Part shown: positions 17,518 to 25,722 of the stretch, in pieces | Position numbering within the stretch: the stretch's first letter is position 1 | How the letters are laid out: every line of letters starts with the position of its first letter | Source: Trichlorobacter thiogenes | GTDB taxonomy: Bacteria; Desulfobacterota; Desulfuromonadia; Geobacterales; Pseudopelobacteraceae | DNA length: 64,000 nucleotides | Assembly: GCF_900167465.1 (NCBI RefSeq) | Contig: NZ_FUWR01000012.1 | Span: forward strand, 7,501-71,500 | Direction: 5' to 3' | Made by a program: the position numbers and the translations under genes | The notes under the pieces: generated by a model | What the model was told of the DNA's origin: nothing | What the model saw: only the letters and a program-made list of their open reading frames with translations | Database searches by the model: none

Positions 17518-18003
17518 ATGAAAACAAACCTGATCAAACGGCTCATCACCATCGCGGCGGCAACGGCCTTCATGCTGGCTATCGGCACAGGCGCAGTCCA
17601 TGCGAGGGATAACGGCAACGGCACGTACACCGACGCTACCGGCCTGGTCTGGCTGAAGGATGCCGGCTGTTTGGGAAGCATGAACTGGGTTGATGCCACG
17701 GCAAGCCCCAAAAACCTTGCACACGGCAAGTGCGGTCTATCAGACAACTCCAGACCGGGTTCCTGGCGACTTCCCACAGGTGACGAATTAAATCGAATAC
17801 ATCAGGAACTTTCAGGTTTCACGAACATCCGGCAGGGCAACTACTGGTCGTCCTCCTGCGTGGTACAAATGCAGGGGCCAGGTTGGGGAATGCCGGTAAC
17901 ACTCTGTAACAGTTCCAGTCTGGACGGTCACCCCTACAGTATCTACTCCAGAGAGATGATAAACAAAATCAACTACGTGTTGCCGGTTCGCGCCGGACAA
18001 TAG
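17518..18003 (+). CDS. Secreted DUF1566 (Lcl C-terminal-like) protein
   Basis: A 161-residue protein with a signal peptide ending near AVHARD. The domain shows DNGNGTYTDATGLVWLKDAGC, CGLSDNSRPGSWRLPTGDEL, NYWSSS and YVLPVRAG. Four cysteines occur in the mature protein. It is a paralogue of the protein at 12682 with the same gene-start-to-promoter geometry. The ATG at 17518 follows AGAGAGG and is preferred to one at 17494. No enzymatic residues can be assigned; surface binding is the likely role. Confidence 0.85.
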   Translation: MKTNLIKRLITIAAATAFMLAIGTGAVHARDNGNGTYTDATGLVWLKDAGCLGSMNWVDATASPKNLAHGKCGLSDNSRPGSWRLPTGDELNRIHQELSGFTNIRQGNYWSSSCVVQMQGPGWGMPVTLCNSSSLDGHPYSIYSREMINKINYVLPVRAGQ

Positions 18004-18053
18004 ATTAGTTTTATTGGTGACTTGGTAGTACACAGCAAACATGGAGCACTGCA

Positions 18054-19238
18054 ATGAACCTGCAAACCAGCTATCTGGGAGTAGCATTTAACAACCCGTT
18101 TATCCTGGCCTCGGCGCCACCCACCGCCAACGGCGACATGATCCGGCGTGCCTTTGAAGCGGGCTGGGGCGGAGCTGTAATTAAGACCATCTGCCACGAT
18201 CCGGTCCACAACCTTTCTAATCGTTTTGCCACGCTACGAAGCGGCGGGGAAATTTTCGGCTTTGAAAATCTGGAACTTTTGTCTGAGAAAGGACCGGATG
18301 AATGGTATCGCGACATTGCCGCTGTCAAGGCAGATTTTCCTCACTGCCCGATCATCGGCAGCATCATGGGCAGTGCCGATTCACCAGAAGAGTGGCTTTC
18401 TCTGGCCCGTGGCTGCCAGGATGCCGGTGCTGACCTGCTGGAACTAAATTTTTCCTGTCCCCATGGCTGCCCGGAACGTGGTCGCGGTGCCGCAATCGGT
18501 CAGAACCCGGAATATGGCACTCGAATTGTAAAATGGCTTACCGCATCTACGGATATAACCATACCGATCATCCCCAAGCTAACCGCAGCAGTTGCCGATA
18601 TCCGGTTTATTGCCGAAGAACTGGCGACGGCAGGCGCCCACGGTTTTTGCGCCATCAATACGGTCCCTTCGTTTTTTGGCTTTGATCTGCAGACGCTTCG
18701 CCCCAAACCGGATTTGGGCGGTATGACCAGCTACGGCGGCTATTCCGGCCCCGGCATCAAGCCGATCGCTCTGCGGGCAGTGGCTGAGCTGTGTCAGTCT
18801 CCGGGACTGCCGGTCATGGCCAGCGGCGGGATCGCCAGTGGTTTTGATGCAGCAGAGTTTATGCTGCTGGGGGCTCCGGTGGTGCAGGTAGGAACCGGGG
18901 CCATGCTGCGAGGATTCACTCTTGTCAAAGAGATGCAGCAGCAACTGCAGGAATTCATGGGCTGGCACGATTTTTCTGAGCCTGCTGACGTTATCGGCCT
19001 TTGCAAAGATCGAATCAGCTCATTTGAGCAGCTTGCAAACAACCTGAAGGTTCGTCCTGTGGTCAATCCAGATCGTTGCTGCAACTGCGGTCTATGCCTG
19101 ACCGCCTGCCGTGACGGTGGTTATCAGGCCATTACCCCTGGCCTGGACAGCCCGGTCTTTGTCACAGACAACTGCAGCGGCTGTTCACTGTGTAGCCAGG
19201 TCTGCCCTGTCGGGGCACTGCAGATGCGACCATGCTAA
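18054..19238 (+). CDS. PreA-like dihydropyrimidine/dihydroorotate dehydrogenase with two 4Fe-4S clusters
   Basis: A 394-residue cytoplasmic flavoprotein. The TIM-barrel FMN domain (about 1-310) shows NPFILASAPPT, ELNFSCPHG, the catalytic-loop region, and MASGGIASGFDAAEFMLLGA. The C-terminus has two ferredoxin motifs, CCNCGLCLTAC and CSGCSLCSQVCPVG. It resembles the catalytic subunit PreA of NAD-dependent dihydropyrimidine dehydrogenase, but no PreT partner is adjacent. It lies between a secreted-protein gene and a truncated epimerase gene, an unusual setting. Exact substrate uncertain. Confidence 0.85.
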   Translation: MNLQTSYLGVAFNNPFILASAPPTANGDMIRRAFEAGWGGAVIKTICHDPVHNLSNRFATLRSGGEIFGFENLELLSEKGPDEWYRDIAAVKADFPHCPIIGSIMGSADSPEEWLSLARGCQDAGADLLELNFSCPHGCPERGRGAAIGQNPEYGTRIVKWLTASTDITIPIIPKLTAAVADIRFIAEELATAGAHGFCAINTVPSFFGFDLQTLRPKPDLGGMTSYGGYSGPGIKPIALRAVAELCQSPGLPVMASGGIASGFDAAEFMLLGAPVVQVGTGAMLRGFTLVKEMQQQLQEFMGWHDFSEPADVIGLCKDRISSFEQLANNLKVRPVVNPDRCCNCGLCLTACRDGGYQAITPGLDSPVFVTDNCSGCSLCSQVCPVGALQMRPC

Positions 19239-19312
19239 AAACTCTATTAAACAGGTGCCACAACCATGCCTTCACCAATACAGCAGGCCCGCGCAGCCAT
19301 CATCACCGCGCC
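19236..19312 (+). repeat. Direct repeat copy 1 (5' part of an epimerase gene)
   Basis: About 75 bases covering the leader and first codons of the truncated epimerase gene. They recur with few changes at 21943-22015, so the two copies flank the 2.6-kb block that contains module 4 and its genes. Confidence 0.75.
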
Positions 19313-19505
19313 ACTCAACACCCCGTTCAGGATCACAACCGGTCAGCATAACCAGTTAGAGAAAGACTTCTATCAGGTCCAGGCCACCAACGGCATCCGC
19401 GGCTACGGTGAGGCGGCGGTTACCAGTCATATCACCGGTAAAACCGTGGAGCAGACCCAGGCTGGGGATGCTGTTCGCCCAGCTGTGTCGCTTGCTGTGA
19501 TGTAG
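19266..19505 (+). pseudogene. Truncated dipeptide epimerase gene fragment
   Basis: Residues 1-62 of this 79-codon frame match the N-terminus of the full-length epimerase at 35221 (TAPLNTPFRI, TGQH, GYGEAAV, HITG, TVEQT). The similarity then stops and the frame ends in unrelated sequence just before module 4. The catalytic barrel is absent, so it cannot be an active enzyme. It is a remnant of a duplicated gene. Confidence 0.85.
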
Positions 19506-19511
19506 TGAATC

Positions 19512-19605
19512 GCCACCAGCGTTGGCGGCACCGGCAGAAAGTTGGCAGGACAAACCACCATAACACACTGATATCACTTGGATGACATTTTGGCACACAA
19601 TCTGT
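19512..19605 (+). promoter_or_regulatory. Sigma-54 promoter module 4
   Basis: Inverted repeat GCCACCAGCGTTGGC at 19512-19526, third half-site GTTGGC at 19541-19546, A/T-rich block from 19557, and GG at 19592-19593. The -12 position has GT (19604-19605) rather than GC. The leader to the next ATG is almost identical to that of module 5. Confidence 0.82.
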
Positions 19606-19655
19606 AACAGCTCCTGCAAAGGCGAACATCCGCTAAACACAGAAGGGAGACTCCC

Positions 19656-20102
19656 ATGAAAAACAGCTATGCGCTAGCTTTTGCCCTGCTCACCCTTGCT
19701 CTTGTACTTTCGTTTGCATCACACGCCGCGGCAGGGCAGGTCACCATCATCAACAAAACCCAGGACTGGAACTGTTATATCTCAGCCCATGGCTTCCTCT
19801 TCGGAGTTGCAACCGAAATGAAAACCCCTTGTGCGCTCCCCGGCAAGACGGAATGGTTTCACACCTCACTCTCGGTCGGCCACGTGAACGCTCTTTGCAG
19901 CTATAAAGGCACCAGCGCCAGCGCAAACGCATGTGGCTATACCGTTGATTCCGACTACAGGGCGCATCCGCATGAGGGGAAATTCTTTACTATAGGCGGC
20001 ACCTGGCTTCCCCATCGTAATTTTACGGTGACCGTTACCGGCAACCGATCATCAATGTATTTTCAGCATGGCGATGTAACCTTTACGCTTACGGAAAATT
20101 AG
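19656..20102 (+). CDS. Small secreted protein, WLPHRNFTVT family, member 1
   Basis: A 148-residue protein with a Sec signal peptide ending at HAAAGQ. The mature part starts with VTIINKT...CYIS, has four cysteines, and near the end carries WLPHRNFTVTVTGN. It is strongly similar to the protein at 22913 over its whole length, including leader DNA, and more distantly to the one at 20127. A beta-sandwich fold is plausible from the alternating pattern, but the family is unknown to me. First gene after module 4, AAGGGAG before the ATG. Confidence 0.8.
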   Translation: MKNSYALAFALLTLALVLSFASHAAAGQVTIINKTQDWNCYISAHGFLFGVATEMKTPCALPGKTEWFHTSLSVGHVNALCSYKGTSASANACGYTVDSDYRAHPHEGKFFTIGGTWLPHRNFTVTVTGNRSSMYFQHGDVTFTLTEN

Positions 20103-20126
20103 CGACGCTATCAGAGGAGATTTAAC

Positions 20127-20540
20127 GTGCGACTAACACTCATGAACGCCAAAACCAACGGTTTCCTGGCAACAGTTGCGCTGATAGCCGTAACGGCCAG
20201 CCCTGCCCTGGCCGGAACCGTAACGCTGGTCAATACGTCAACGAAGCACTATTGTAATGCAACCGCCACCGTCTATGTTTTGGGGATTCCATTTGATGTT
20301 ACGACACCATGCGTAGCGCCCGGCAGTTCGGGGACGGTTACCAGTTGGCTTTCGACGGGCTATATACGGACAGAGTGCTCTGATAACGCGTTGTGTCGCC
20401 ATTTTTGCGGCATGTATAATGAGAGGTTTGCCATGCCCTGCCCAGGTAAAAAATATGATGTACCCGGCACGTGGCTACCGCATCGCAATTTTACCGTCAC
20501 CTTTACGCCACCCAATGATTTCGTGATGATAGAGAAATAG
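20127..20540 (+). CDS. Small secreted protein, WLPHRNFTVT family, member 2
   Basis: A 137-residue protein with a signal peptide ending at PALAGT. The mature part reads VTLVNTSTKHYCNAT and carries WLPHRNFTVTF near the C-terminus, so it is a diverged relative of 19656 and 22913. Six cysteines are present. A GTG start at 20127 is used because AGGAG lies seven bases before it; an ATG at 20142 is the alternative. It follows the first member by 24 bases and is likely in the same operon. Confidence 0.75.
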   Translation: MRLTLMNAKTNGFLATVALIAVTASPALAGTVTLVNTSTKHYCNATATVYVLGIPFDVTTPCVAPGSSGTVTSWLSTGYIRTECSDNALCRHFCGMYNERFAMPCPGKKYDVPGTWLPHRNFTVTFTPPNDFVMIEK

Positions 20541-20560
20541 GGGAAAAAAGGAGCAACATC

Positions 20561-21031
20561 ATGAAACATCTGACCATTACTGTCAGCAGATTTACCGGCC
20601 TCTTTGTATCGGCTGCCCTGCTTTTTGTGCCCGTATCGGCTACCTGGGGATGCGACACGGCGGACAGTTGGAAGTTCGGCTTGGTGCGAACAGACGGAGG
20701 AGAACCGAAGATCTACTGCAGCAAAAAGGTTGCTTATGATAATAAATCTGTGGTGCTGACCTATTGTACGAGCCCCAATGTTGATTCTCCCCCAGCCAAG
20801 CTTGTATATGATTGTCGGGACACGGAAGACACGATATCGCCAATTGACAGAATCAAGAATCACATAACCGTTATCCCATGGCATGCGAAGTGTACCGTAA
20901 GGAATGGTACGGTGGGGGGAACATATCAGCTCAATGGCTCTTCAGTGGCGACACTCCATTACCTCTCCATAGAAGGCGGGTTGTGTGAAGACGGTTACAG
21001 ACTCTTGGGTATCTGGGCCAAAAAGAAATGA
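20561..21031 (+). CDS. Small secreted cysteine-rich protein, unknown family
   Basis: A 156-residue protein with an N-terminal signal peptide (about residues 1-30, ending near ATWGCD). The mature part has six cysteines (GCDTA, YCSKK, YCTSP, DCRDT, KCTVR, LCEDG), consistent with three disulfides. AAAGGAG precedes the ATG. It is the third gene of the module 4 operon. I do not recognise a family. Confidence 0.72.
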   Translation: MKHLTITVSRFTGLFVSAALLFVPVSATWGCDTADSWKFGLVRTDGGEPKIYCSKKVAYDNKSVVLTYCTSPNVDSPPAKLVYDCRDTEDTISPIDRIKNHITVIPWHAKCTVRNGTVGGTYQLNGSSVATLHYLSIEGGLCEDGYRLLGIWAKKK

Positions 21032-21527
21032 ACATAACCGCTGGAGGTAGCCAGATCATTTTTTGCACTGGTTTGATTGTAAGCTCCACTCTAGGAGTGG
21101 TTGGGGGTGGTAAGGTTTTAGTCTTTGACTCTTACAGGAACTACTTTTAGTAGCAACGGGGTACCCCAAAAAAATGAAGTTGAGGGACCATTGAACTGTT
21201 GAGGGAGAGAGGGCCGCTTCCCGTTTTACCAGCAAGTGGCGCATGGATAGAGGCTATGGCTGCATACTCCAGAACACAAAATCCAAGGTAGATGACAAGC
21301 TAAAGATACGACAAGCCTTCGATCCCATTATCAAACCAGGCACAAGCGAAAGCGAGGCATGTGCGATTGCTTACAACTTGCTGAAATATTGAAGCTGTAC
21401 ATACAAAACAAAAAGGATAGTTCCCTTTTAACCACTGTTTTTACATCGCACGCTTCATATACCGGCGTGGCACGCCATGACAGATCAGATTTGCTATCTC
21501 GAATACATCTTGGAAAGGAAACAACAA
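21032..21527. other. Gap with no convincing gene
   Basis: About 500 bases with lower coding character. A 49-codon frame at 21243-21392 begins with ATG but has no clear ribosome-binding site and no family match. There is no copy of the repeated regulatory module. The gap may hold decayed coding sequence. Confidence 0.4.
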
Positions 21528-21932
21528 ATGAAAACAACAGCACGCATCAGTATAGTCGCCCTCTTCTGTATGACGTTCTTCGCAGCCGCACCGGCCTTCT
21601 CGGTAACACTGCCTGAGGCCGCCCCGAAATTTACGGGCAGGATTGTTGTCAACAAAACCATGGTCAGTTCCGGCTATCCTAATGGTTCCATGACCTTCAA
21701 CAGCAACGGCAGCCTCACCTGCACCAATTACCCCAGCTTTATCGGTTGCAAGCACTGGCAGATTCAGCACGATGGCACCTTGCGGCGTGAATTTACGGAC
21801 AGTCACACCGGCAAGACCGTTGAAGTAGTGGCAATCTGGAAACTTTTGAGCCAGTCCGGCAACACCCTGCAGGTGCAACAGACCTCCAACAATAGTGACG
21901 TGGCAACCACTGTGACCGTTACCATCAAGTAA
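21528..21932 (+). CDS. Small secreted protein, unknown family
   Basis: A 134-residue protein with a signal peptide ending near AFSVTL. The mature part has GRIVVNKTMVSSG, two cysteines (LTCTNY, IGCKHW) and a Thr/Val-rich beta-like C-terminus. The ATG at 21528 follows AAAGGAAA. No sigma-54 module stands directly ahead; it either belongs to the module 4 transcript or has its own unseen promoter. Function unknown. Confidence 0.7.
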   Translation: MKTTARISIVALFCMTFFAAAPAFSVTLPEAAPKFTGRIVVNKTMVSSGYPNGSMTFNSNGSLTCTNYPSFIGCKHWQIQHDGTLRREFTDSHTGKTVEVVAIWKLLSQSGNTLQVQQTSNNSDVATTVTVTIK

Positions 21933-21942
21933 GCAATTGACT

Positions 21943-22015
21943 GAAAACTTTATTAAAACAGGTGCCACAACCATACCTTTACCAATACAGCAGGCCCGCG
22001 CAACCATCATCGCCG
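21943..22015 (+). repeat. Direct repeat copy 2 (decayed epimerase 5' end)
   Basis: Matches 19236-19312 with few substitutions. The start codon of the epimerase fragment has become ATA here. It ends just before the acetolactate decarboxylase gene. Confidence 0.75.
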
Positions 22016-22031
22016 TAAGCCAAGGTGACCC

Positions 22032-22760
22032 ATGACAAACAAGACTCCTGACGCATCCCGCTGCAACAGCATCTATTTTTGCGCCCCGGTCAACGCCCTG
22101 GTGGAGGGGATCTATCAGCAGAAAATCCCCTTTACTGAAATCAAGCAACACGGTGACTTCGGGCTGGGCACCTTTGATCATCTGGACGGCGAGATGGTGA
22201 TGCTGGATGGCGAGATCTACCAGATCACCTCCGATGGAGCAGCGGCCAGGGTGGCCGATGATACCCTGACCCCCTTTTCCTGCGTGACCTTTTACCAGCC
22301 GATGAGCCATGACCGGCTTGAGCAGCCCTGCAGTTACCCGGCGTTTCTGGAATGGCTGAACAGCCTGTTCCCTTCCCCCAACATCTTCTACGCCATCCGG
22401 GTTGAGGGGCATTTCAGCCGGATCAAGGTCCGTTCAGTGCCCCGCCAGGAGAGCTATCGCCCTCTGGCAGAGGTGGCCAGGGACCAGCCGGTCTTTGAGT
22501 ATAGCGATACCGAAGGCACCCTGGTGGGCTTTTACACGCCGTCGTTCATGGGCTCGCTGAGCGTGCCGGGGATGCACCTGCATTTTCTCTCCGCAGACCG
22601 CAAAACCGGCGGCCATCTGCTGGAATGTTGTCCCAACGACGTAACCGTGGGCATTCAGTTTCTGACCACATTGGAGTTAGGGCTGCCGATGAGTTTTGAT
22701 TACCTTACCTGCGACTTTCAGCGGGACACGGAAAAAGATCTGGAGAGCGCAGAAAAATAG
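22032..22760 (+). CDS. budA: Alpha-acetolactate decarboxylase
   Basis: A 242-residue cytoplasmic metalloenzyme that decarboxylates (S)-2-acetolactate to (R)-acetoin. Family motifs are clear: GLGTFDHLDGEMVMLDGEIYQ near 44-64 and the zinc-binding stretch MHLHFLSADRKTGGH with H182, H184 and H195. The length is normal. No acetolactate synthase or butanediol dehydrogenase gene is nearby, so it is an orphan in this secreted-protein region. It lies between an epimerase fragment and module 5. Confidence 0.93.
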   Translation: MTNKTPDASRCNSIYFCAPVNALVEGIYQQKIPFTEIKQHGDFGLGTFDHLDGEMVMLDGEIYQITSDGAAARVADDTLTPFSCVTFYQPMSHDRLEQPCSYPAFLEWLNSLFPSPNIFYAIRVEGHFSRIKVRSVPRQESYRPLAEVARDQPVFEYSDTEGTLVGFYTPSFMGSLSVPGMHLHFLSADRKTGGHLLECCPNDVTVGIQFLTTLELGLPMSFDYLTCDFQRDTEKDLESAEK

Positions 22761-22769
22761 GTTGTAAGC

Positions 22770-22862
22770 GCCACCAGAGTTGGCGGTCACGGCAGATAGT
22801 TGGCATAGCCACTTATCACAACATATTGGTATTACATTGATTACTTTTGGCGCACAATTTGT
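22770..22862 (+). promoter_or_regulatory. Sigma-54 promoter module 5
   Basis: Inverted repeat GCCACCAGAGTTGGC at 22770-22784, third half-site GTTGGC at 22799-22804, A/T-rich block from 22815, GG at 22849-22850 and GT at 22861-22862. Module and leader are near-duplicates of module 4. Confidence 0.82.
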
Positions 22863-22912
22863 AATAACTCCAGCAGAGGCGAACATCCGCTAAACACAGA
22901 AGGGAGATAACC

Positions 22913-23359
22913 ATGAAAAACAAATATGCGTCAGCTCTTGCCCTACTCACCCTTGCCGTTACTCTCTCGCTTGCATCACACGCAACGGCAGGACAGGTCA
23001 CCATCATCAACAAAACCCAGGACTGGAACTGTTATATATCAGCCAAAGGCTACTTCCTCGGAATTCCAACCGAAATGAAAACCCCTTGTGCGCTCCCCGG
23101 CAAGACGGAATGGTTTCACACCTCGCTCTCGGTCGGCAACGTGGCCGCTCATTGCGTCTATAAATATAAAATAGGCGCCAGCGCCAGTACACAAGCATGC
23201 GACTATAACCTTAATACCGACTACGTGCATGAGGCGAAAAACTTTATTATTGACGGCATCTGGCTTCCCCACCGCAATTTTACGGTAACCGTTACCGGCA
23301 ACCAATCGAAAATGCTTCATAAATATGGCGATATGACCTTTACACTGAAGGAAAATTAA
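22913..23359 (+). CDS. Small secreted protein, WLPHRNFTVT family, member 3
   Basis: A 148-residue protein with a signal peptide ending at HATAGQ. It matches the protein at 19656 along its length: VTIINKTQDWNCYIS, KTPCALPGKTEWFHTSLSVG and WLPHRNFTVTVTGN. Differences cluster in the middle, around the third and fourth cysteines, which may mark a variable surface. The shared promoter, leader and gene indicate a duplication of roughly 590 bases. First gene after module 5. Confidence 0.8.
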   Translation: MKNKYASALALLTLAVTLSLASHATAGQVTIINKTQDWNCYISAKGYFLGIPTEMKTPCALPGKTEWFHTSLSVGNVAAHCVYKYKIGASASTQACDYNLNTDYVHEAKNFIIDGIWLPHRNFTVTVTGNQSKMLHKYGDMTFTLKEN

Positions 23360-23445
23360 CGACGCTTTCAGTATAACAAGGCAAACGTCCCCCATGACGG
23401 TGTGAACTTCCAAGCCACACAGTCCCGCTCAAAAGGAGAACCACC

Positions 23446-23718
23446 ATGAAAAAAATCAGCGTTGCTTGTACCCTGCTCTCATTACTGCTCGTTTCCGCAC
23501 CGGCTTTTGCGGCAAACAGCTGTTTCTGCGTTGGACAGAACCGTTCCGCAGGGACATGTGGAAATGGCGGCGTGTCGGGCAGTTTTATGGATGTACGTAA
23601 AAACCTTCCCGACAACCTGATGAGGTTCCTGCTGCTTACACAAACGCTGCGAGACACCCTGTCCACCACAGGGAAAGCCTATGATCCAACATCAGGCTGG
23701 TCCTGCTGGAAAGAGTAA
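23446..23718 (+). CDS. Small secreted CGNGGV protein, copy 1
   Basis: A 90-residue protein with a signal peptide ending at AFAANS. The mature part has CFCVG, CGNGGVSG and a C-terminal GWSCW. The same pattern is found in the protein at 25345, so the four cysteines are conserved as a family mark. The family is unknown to me. AAAGGAG precedes the ATG. Second gene after module 5. Confidence 0.75.
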   Translation: MKKISVACTLLSLLLVSAPAFAANSCFCVGQNRSAGTCGNGGVSGSFMDVRKNLPDNLMRFLLLTQTLRDTLSTTGKAYDPTSGWSCWKE

Positions 23719-23817
23719 CCACCGGCTGAAGACCACTCCGGGGGCAGCTTATAGCTATGCAAGCACAAGTAGGTAAGGCACCCTCGGAATAATACCCTGC
23801 TTATGGAAAGACCGACT

Positions 23818-25203
23818 ATGACACGGACACCGTTTACCTGTTCAATTGTTGCCGCAACCTTGCTGTTCATCACAGCCGGATGCGCACCACAGCACACTGC
23901 TGTCCTTGTGAAGCAGGGTACGACAGCAGCTTCAACAGATGACTTCAACCGTTCAAAACCAGAAGAGCTGCCAAGTGAGATTGAGGATATCCAAAAGATA
24001 CCGCAGAATCTGCGCAGGTTCACCGCCACACTACAACCACTACCAACCAGCGAAGAATCGGCCAACGCCCTGCGTCGGTTTCGCACACAACATTTCTCCC
24101 CCTGGACAGAGCCGCAGCCGACCCACAACCTCACACAGTCAATCCAGGGGATGAAGGATATCGCAAAAACAACCTGGTATGGAGAGAACCGTCTTAAAGT
24201 TAAGCCGGAGCGGATCAAAGTGATTCTTGGGCATGCCGACCTTGATCAACTGCCTTCCATGAACCAGCCGGGGATAGCCATAGCCCCCACCTTTATGCGG
24301 GGGCTGCCCAACCTGAAACCGCTGTATGAGACCTCTGATGACTTTCCCTTTGATCAGTTGCAATACAGCGAGGTAAAGCCCAACGAGCCGGTGCGTATCC
24401 TGCACCTGTCTGACACCGGGGCCTGGGCATTTGTCGAGACCGCCTATGGCCTTGGCTGGGTAAAGGCAGGCACGGTGCTACCGGTTGACAGATCAATGCA
24501 GCAACGGCTGACCAGCGCTGATCTCGTCGTCATTACCATGGATTTTGCAGTGATTCGGGATGACAAGGGGAAGGCGATGCCGCAACCCAGAATTGGTGCC
24601 TTGTATCCCCTTGTGCGCGAAGAGCCGGATTACTGGCTGGTTGAGCTGGCTGTCCCTGGAGAAGATGATTGGGCAACGCTTAAAACAGCACGGATCCTGA
24701 AAAAGGATGCCCAACGTTTCCCGCTGCCGTTTAACGCCGAAACCGTAACACATATCGGTAACGAGCTGCTCAAGACCCCCTACGGCTGGGGTGAGCTGTT
24801 CCGTGACCGTGACTGTTCCGCCACCACCAGAGATTTCTTCCTGCCGTTCGGCATCTGGCTGCCCCGTAATTCACGGGAACAGTTGCATTCCGGGCCTTTT
24901 GTCTCGCTGGCCAACCTCTCGAAACCGGACAAGGAAAAGCTGCTGATCCAGCAGGGGGTGCCGTTTCGTACCATTGTCCACCGCAAAGGGCATATCATGC
25001 TCTACGCAGGGCTTTTTGACGGCAGGCCGGTGGTGCTGCATACCACCTGGGCGATCCGCTTTAAAACCAAGAGCGGTCAGGAAGAAAAGTTCTACGTTGG
25101 CAGAACAGTGCTGACCACCCTGGAGGCTGGTTTTGAGCTACCCCTCTCCAGAGGAACCCTGCTTGACCATGTGGATGGTATACTGACGCTACCGGCCAAA
25201 TAG
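23818..25203 (+). CDS. NlpC/P60 murein endopeptidase lipoprotein with SH3-like domains
   Basis: A 461-residue lipoprotein (lipobox ITAGC, Cys22). The middle contains bacterial SH3-like segments (WAFVETAYGLGWV). The C-terminal NlpC/P60 domain shows TPYGWGELFRDRDCS with probable catalytic Cys333, KGHIMLYAG with His392, and His408 in HTTW. Such enzymes cleave the gamma-D-Glu to diamino-acid bond in stem peptides and yield L-Ala-D-Glu, the substrate type of the epimerase at 35221. ATG at 23818 is preferred to 23803 because GGAAAG precedes it. The stop is next to module 6. Confidence 0.87.
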   Translation: MTRTPFTCSIVAATLLFITAGCAPQHTAVLVKQGTTAASTDDFNRSKPEELPSEIEDIQKIPQNLRRFTATLQPLPTSEESANALRRFRTQHFSPWTEPQPTHNLTQSIQGMKDIAKTTWYGENRLKVKPERIKVILGHADLDQLPSMNQPGIAIAPTFMRGLPNLKPLYETSDDFPFDQLQYSEVKPNEPVRILHLSDTGAWAFVETAYGLGWVKAGTVLPVDRSMQQRLTSADLVVITMDFAVIRDDKGKAMPQPRIGALYPLVREEPDYWLVELAVPGEDDWATLKTARILKKDAQRFPLPFNAETVTHIGNELLKTPYGWGELFRDRDCSATTRDFFLPFGIWLPRNSREQLHSGPFVSLANLSKPDKEKLLIQQGVPFRTIVHRKGHIMLYAGLFDGRPVVLHTTWAIRFKTKSGQEEKFYVGRTVLTTLEAGFELPLSRGTLLDHVDGILTLPAK

Positions 25204-25206
25204 TCT

Positions 25207-25300
25207 GCAAACAAAGTTGGCAGCACAAGACATGCGTTGGCGGTTATTATTCACATAACATACTGATATAACAATCATTTATTGCTGGCACAAAATCTGC
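25207..25300 (+). promoter_or_regulatory. Sigma-54 promoter module 6
   Basis: Imperfect inverted repeat GCAAACAAAGTTGGC at 25207-25221, third half-site GTTGGC at 25236-25241, A/T-rich block from 25252, GG at 25287-25288 and GC at 25299-25300. It precedes the genes at 25345 and 25723. Confidence 0.83.
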
Positions 25301-25344
25301 TATGAGTTACATGTGGCTATCATGCAACTACCAAGGAGATCACC

Positions 25345-25623
25345 ATGAAAAAAACTATCATCGGAGTACTGCTTTTGGGCATTATGCTGTCCGGCGTACC
25401 TGCCGAAGCAACTACCACCTGTCTGTGCGTTGGAAGTGGAAATACCAAATTCTGCGGGAACGGCGGTGTAGGAAGCGATTTCCTGGGCGTCCATACCAGA
25501 ATATTAAGTCAGAATATTAAGTACTTCCTCCTGACATCGGCTTTGCAGGCGCAGTTGAGTGCCAGCGGCAAGGTGTACGATTCAAAGAGTGGCTGGTTTT
25601 GCTGGAACGGCACGTTGCAATAG
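25345..25623 (+). CDS. Small secreted CGNGGV protein, copy 2
   Basis: A 92-residue protein with a signal peptide ending near AEATTT. It has CLCVG, CGNGGVGSDF and GWFCW, as in the protein at 23446, with a helical-looking middle (YFLLTSALQAQLSASGKVYD). AAGGAG precedes the ATG. First gene after module 6. Family and role unknown. Confidence 0.75.
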   Translation: MKKTIIGVLLLGIMLSGVPAEATTTCLCVGSGNTKFCGNGGVGSDFLGVHTRILSQNIKYFLLTSALQAQLSASGKVYDSKSGWFCWNGTLQ

Positions 25624-25668
25624 CGGCAGATTGAAAACTGTATGGTTTTTGTTCTGACTAACGGAAAC

Positions 25669-25694
25669 AAAAAAGGGGCAGCCCCCACTTTTTT
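25669..25694 (+). terminator. Possible terminator or attenuator hairpin
   Basis: GGGG and CCCC (25675-25685) form a short G/C stem flanked by an A run and a T run (25689-25694). It lies between two genes that share module 6 and could reduce expression of the second. Confidence 0.45.
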
Positions 25695-25722
25695 CGGAAC
25701 TGGATTGGGAAAGGAGGACATC

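Noticed and set aside
21243-21392. 49-codon frame in the 21-kb gap
   Set aside because: No ribosome-binding site, no signal peptide and no recognised family; noted only as content of the gap.
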